Below are positions 61,547-64,000 of a stretch of DNA of 64,000 bases, piece by piece (the stretch's first letter is position 1; each line of letters begins with the position of its first letter). This DNA is from Haloferax sp046557615 (GTDB lineage Archaea > Halobacteriota > Halobacteria > Halobacteriales > Haloferacaceae). The stretch lies in the NCBI RefSeq assembly GCF_046557615.1, contig NZ_JBKIII010000001.1, positions 1,691,481 through 1,755,480 of the forward strand, written 5' to 3'. Under the pieces are notes generated by a model. It saw only the letters and a list, made by a program, of their open reading frames with translations, ran no database searches and was not told where the DNA came from. Position numbers and translations under genes: made by a program.

Positions 61547-62602
61547 TCAGCGGTCAACGCCGACAGCCTCGTCTATCGAGTCGAAGCCGTCGCGTTCGAG
61601 GAGGTCGAGGAGTCCCTCGTTGATGTCGCGCGCGATGCTCGGGCCTTCGTAGATGAGACCAGTGTAGAGTTGGACCATCGACGCGCCCGCGCGAATCTTC
61701 TCGTAGGCTCCTTCTGCGTCAGAGACGCCGCCGACGCCGATGATTGGCACGTCGGTTCGGTCGGCGATGAAATGAATCATCTCGGTCGCCTCGGCTTCGA
61801 TTGGCTTGCCCGAGAGGCCTCCTTTCTCCGCCTGATTCGGATTCTGGAGCGAGTCTGGGCGCGACGTGGTGGTGTTACTGGCGATGATGCCGTCTAAGGA
61901 GAGTTCGTCCACGACGGCGAGGGCATCTTCGACTGCTGGTTCGGGAAGGTCTGGGGAGAGCTTGACTAAGAGCGGGTCCGCGCCCGCATCGACGAGTTCG
62001 CCGAGAATGCCTTCCAGTGAGTCGCGGTTCTGGAGTTCACGGAAGCCCTGACTGTTGGGACAGGAGACGTTGACGACGACGTAGTCTGCGCCGTCTGTGA
62101 CCTGTTCGTAGGTGTAGCGATAGTCTTCCGGGGCGTCTTCTGTCGGTGTGACCTCGGAAAGCGCGAGGTTGACACCGACAGGGATGTCGGGATGTGGACC
62201 GCCGCTGAGTCGCTTGCCGATGACGTCCGCACCCTCGTTGTTGAGTCCCATCCGGTTGATGAGCGCGCCGTCTTCGGGGAGACGGAACATCCGCGGGCGC
62301 GGGTTTCCGGGTTGTGGGTGCGCGGTGACACCGCCGACTTCGACGTGGCCGAACCCGAGCGCCGAGAGCATCGTCGGGAGTTCCGCGTTCTTGTCGAATC
62401 CTGCGGCGACACCGACGGGGTTCGGAAAGTCGAGGCCGAACTCGCTCGTCGAGAGTCGTGGGTCGTCCACGCGGTACCGCTGTTCGAGCGCGGATTCGAT
62501 TGGTGTCCCGCGAGCGAGTTGCAACAGGCTGTGAATCGACTGGTGCGCCGTTTCGGGCGCGAGTGAGAAGAGGAGCGGTTTTGCGAGATGGTATGGGTTC
62601 AT
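61547..62602 (-). CDS. pyrD: Dihydroorotate dehydrogenase (class 2-like, quinone-linked)
   Basis: The 351-aa FMN enzyme begins MNPYHLAKPLLFSLAPETAH, an amphipathic N-terminal extension typical of class 2, and has PNPVGVAAGFDKNAELPTML and IGVGGVSDAEGAYEKIRAGA. The active-site loop is VVVNVSCPNSQGF: the class 2 consensus is NISSPNT with Ser as base, but here Cys181 stands where class 1 enzymes have Cys. It oxidises dihydroorotate to orotate in UMP synthesis. Confidence 0.93.
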   Translation of the reverse strand: MNPYHLAKPLLFSLAPETAHQSIHSLLQLARGTPIESALEQRYRVDDPRLSTSEFGLDFPNPVGVAAGFDKNAELPTMLSALGFGHVEVGGVTAHPQPGNPRPRMFRLPEDGALINRMGLNNEGADVIGKRLSGGPHPDIPVGVNLALSEVTPTEDAPEDYRYTYEQVTDGADYVVVNVSCPNSQGFRELQNRDSLEGILGELVDAGADPLLVKLSPDLPEPAVEDALAVVDELSLDGIIASNTTTSRPDSLQNPNQAEKGGLSGKPIEAEATEMIHFIADRTDVPIIGVGGVSDAEGAYEKIRAGASMVQLYTGLIYEGPSIARDINEGLLDLLERDGFDSIDEAVGVDR

Positions 62603-62656
62603 ATCGTAGTCTGTGTCGCGGTTGGCTCCGTCTGAGTGAGCCCGCGAAATCCCGAC

Positions 62657-62854
62657 TTAGAAGTCGTGTTCGACTTGGTCAGGGTCTGCTTTTTGGATGA
62701 TGATCTTTCCGTCACGGACTCGAACGAATACTTCGTCACCGATCTCCATTCCCGCGACGGCGAGTTCGTCTTCGTGAAGGTTCACGTGTACGTTGTGGTA
62801 CTCGCCGTTCTCATCTTTGGCGCCACTCGGACTGAGCTTCTTTTTCCGGACCAT
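62657..62854 (-). CDS. AbrB-like/SpoVT small protein (65 aa)
   Basis: Read from MVRKKKLSPSGAKDENGEYH, it has NVHVNLHEDELAVAGMEIGD followed by EVFVRVRDGKIIIQKADPDQ, an AbrB-type swapped-hairpin pattern. The first 48 residues of the longer open frame are not native. ACTTATGTAT on the minus strand (62888-62897) is a TATA candidate, giving a short leader. Likely a DNA-binding regulator. Confidence 0.78.
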   Translation of the reverse strand: MVRKKKLSPSGAKDENGEYHNVHVNLHEDELAVAGMEIGDEVFVRVRDGKIIIQKADPDQVEHDF

Positions 62855-63097
62855 CTGGGGGTCTATCCGTTGGTTCGCCGCAGCGAATACATAAGTGTTG
62901 TCTCCGTCGCCCAACTTACCACGACAGTCATGCACGATTATGTGTTGTTCACTTGGATGGTCATTGTCGGGTGAGTGCCTTCGGTCGCACAGTCCCACAT
63001 TCGGAAGGAGTATATAAGCATGGCCCCGTCGTCGGTCGAAATTCGGCGATATATTTATGATGTGCCATGTGGTTCATTGCCATAGAGGTGGAAAATC

Positions 63098-63412
63098 ATG
63101 GTACGCGAGGACGGTAAACGGAACTTCGTACTCCGAGAGGAGAACGGTAATGAATCGAGCGTTTTCTCAGGAAGTATGCCACGACAGGCAGCACTCAAAG
63201 CAGCACGGCGGCTTGACCCCGCTGGCTCTGAGGAAGATGCGAAATCGGATCCAACAGAGATTCGGCTTCGTGAGAAAGGCACAGACAAAGTTCACATCTT
63301 CAACGCGTGGGCGTGGACGAGCAACGCCCCCGGTGACAAACCGGAGTGGATGGAAGGAGAAATCACGAAGGGCAACGTCTCCAAGCAGGGGATTGAACAC
63401 CTCGACGAATAA
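63098..63412 (+). CDS. Non-histone chromosomal protein MC1
   Basis: The 104-aa protein reads MVREDGKRNFVLREENGNES, then SMPRQAALKAARRLDPAGSE, IRLREKGTDKVHIFNAWAWT and KPEWMEGEITKGNVSKQGIE, matching MC1 of Methanosarcina along nearly its length (RNFVLRDEDGNE, PRQAALKAANR, IRLRERGTKKVHVF). MC1 bends DNA and compacts chromatin. A SD-like GAGGTG is 7-8 nt before the ATG and ATATATTTATG lies about 40 nt upstream. Confidence 0.93.
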   Translation: MVREDGKRNFVLREENGNESSVFSGSMPRQAALKAARRLDPAGSEEDAKSDPTEIRLREKGTDKVHIFNAWAWTSNAPGDKPEWMEGEITKGNVSKQGIEHLDE

Positions 63413-63650
63413 TCGGTCGTAGCACGTTATTTCTTACACGCGTACGCGTACGGACAGCGCATAGTCGATAGCCATTTGAGTACGGGCACGACAGTTTCCG
63501 CTGCGCGACCAACACCCGGTCAGACCTGACGTAACATGCGAGGGATGACCGACCGGCCTCCAGTCGCGCGATACTCATTCACTCGTGAGCGACTGCCACG
63601 CTTTTCGCACCTTCTCCACGCCATGAAACCGCATGACGAAGAGCCATCGG
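63413..63650. other. Spacer between MC1 and the rRNA promoters
   Basis: No gene or RNA is recognised in this 238-bp stretch. A CGTACGCGTACG palindrome lies at about 63440-63451. It ends where the first rRNA promoter begins. Confidence 0.5.
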
Positions 63651-63690
63651 TTCGACGGCCTTTTATGTAACCCCGGCATTGGTAGTAATG
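63651..63690 (+). promoter_or_regulatory. rRNA operon promoter P1
   Basis: TTCGACGGCCTTTTATGTAA followed by CCCCGGCA fits the haloarchaeal rRNA promoter pattern: a TTCGACGG upstream element, then a TTTTATG TATA box. Confidence 0.8.
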
Positions 63691-63800
63691 TGAAGAAGCG
63701 CCCCAGGGGACGACCCCCAGGGGGCTTCAATTCGAGCGCTGACACACTCAGGGTGTCCGGGCAAATCACGGGATGACACACCTTCCCGAACTGCCCTCCA

Positions 63801-63840
63801 AACGACGCCCTTAAGTGTAACAGGGCGTTTCGAATGAATG
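63801..63840 (+). promoter_or_regulatory. rRNA operon promoter P2
   Basis: ACGCCCT-TAAGTGTAAC-AGGGCGT flanks the TATA-like CTTAAGTG with 7-bp inverted arms, followed by TTCGAATG, as in the tandem P promoters known upstream of Halobacterium 16S rRNA. Confidence 0.8.
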
Positions 63841-63908
63841 CACAAGACAACAACGCGATTTCGAGGCGCTTCAACGCGTCTCGATTCACGGACCGAATCC
63901 GAACCAGG

Positions 63909-63935
63909 TTCGATGGGTTTATACCCACGAATCAC
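63909..63935 (+). promoter_or_regulatory. rRNA operon promoter P3
   Basis: TTCGATGGGTTTATACCCAC has a TTTATA box (63918-63923) inside TGGGT/ACCCA arms, again the rRNA promoter layout. Three promoters in 280 bp agree with strong, stacked initiation. Confidence 0.75.
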
Positions 63936-64000
63936 TTCGACTCAGGTCCGAAGGAAATGAGGATTTCGCCCCTGCGGTACGCCGTAAGACGATATCTGAT
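63936..64000 (+). other. rrs: Start of the rRNA operon leader (16S gene beyond window)
   Basis: The sequence after P3 is the presumed external transcribed spacer and 5' part of the 16S processing stem (for example CCCTGCGGTACGCCGTAAGA). The 16S gene itself is not in the window, so only the leader is annotated. Confidence 0.5.

Noticed and set aside
62929..62973. 14-codon ORF (MHDYVLFTWMVIVG) between the AbrB-like gene and MC1
   Set aside because: Promoter spacing is wrong and there is no further support.
1..64000. CRISPR arrays and intact insertion sequences
   Set aside because: No regularly spaced repeats and no transposase ORF were seen.

Overview
The window is haloarchaeal chromosome, most likely from the genus Haloferax. 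The evidence is high-GC coding sequence with strongly acidic proteins, archaeal hallmark genes (tRNA-splicing endonuclease EndA, prepilin peptidase PibD, chromosomal protein MC1, eukaryote/archaeal-type PheST and TrpS), many leaderless promoters with a TATA-like box about 25-30 nt before the start codon, and haloarchaeal rRNA promoters at the right edge. From memory (not checked here), the gene order from pibD through his, upp, ser, the 2-oxoacid dehydrogenase genes, pheST and pyrD resembles the Haloferax volcanii main chromosome, while the leftmost 8.4 kb looks like an accessory block.

Left block (1-8400): a tightly overlapping minus-strand operon coxG-coxM-coxS-coxL-xdhC/YHS-coxD encodes a form I aerobic CO dehydrogenase with the diagnostic AYRCSFR loop. 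A divergent moeA-mocA pair would make the molybdenum-cytosine dinucleotide cofactor. Two small DNA-binding proteins follow (AbrB-like, winged helix).

9.2-17.2 kb: pibD, then hisI, hisA and hisB interspersed with a sugar-phosphate mutase, an acetyltransferase, small membrane proteins and zinc-finger microproteins, an ACT-domain regulator and a YigZ/IMPACT protein. 17.2-21.7 kb: a complete TAXI-type TRAP transporter (fused permease, DUF1850 protein, Tat/lipobox solute-binding protein). 22-30.7 kb: upp, a COG0523 metallochaperone GTPase, an ArsA-type ATPase, a CstA-type carrier with a clear terminator, and several haloarchaeal conserved proteins.

30.7-41.3 kb: amino-acid and central metabolism: thrC, serA, serB, then the 2-oxoacid dehydrogenase operon E1alpha-E1beta-E2-E3 and lipA. 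41.5-49 kb: a 35-aa leaderless microprotein, a Ski2/Hel308-type helicase, a HAD hydrolase, a NucS-N-domain/zinc-ribbon protein, endA and trpS. 49-52 kb: an AN1 zinc-finger protein and a divergent pair (ornithine-cyclodeaminase-like enzyme and FAD oxidoreductase) separated by a perfect 20-bp palindrome abutting a TATA box.

52.2-64 kb: pheS-pheT preceded by a leaderless 26-codon ORF ending in a Phe-rich run (FGFFF) and a 129-nt region of mutually exclusive hairpins. This looks like an attenuator-type leader in an archaeon and is the most striking signal in the window. A 27-bp duplicate of the pheT 3' end lies just downstream. Then come an NmrA-like protein, a trans-sulfuration enzyme, valS, a HEAT-like protein, pyrD (class 2 architecture with a class 1-type Cys), an AbrB-like protein, MC1, and the multi-promoter leader of an rRNA operon whose 16S gene lies beyond the right edge.
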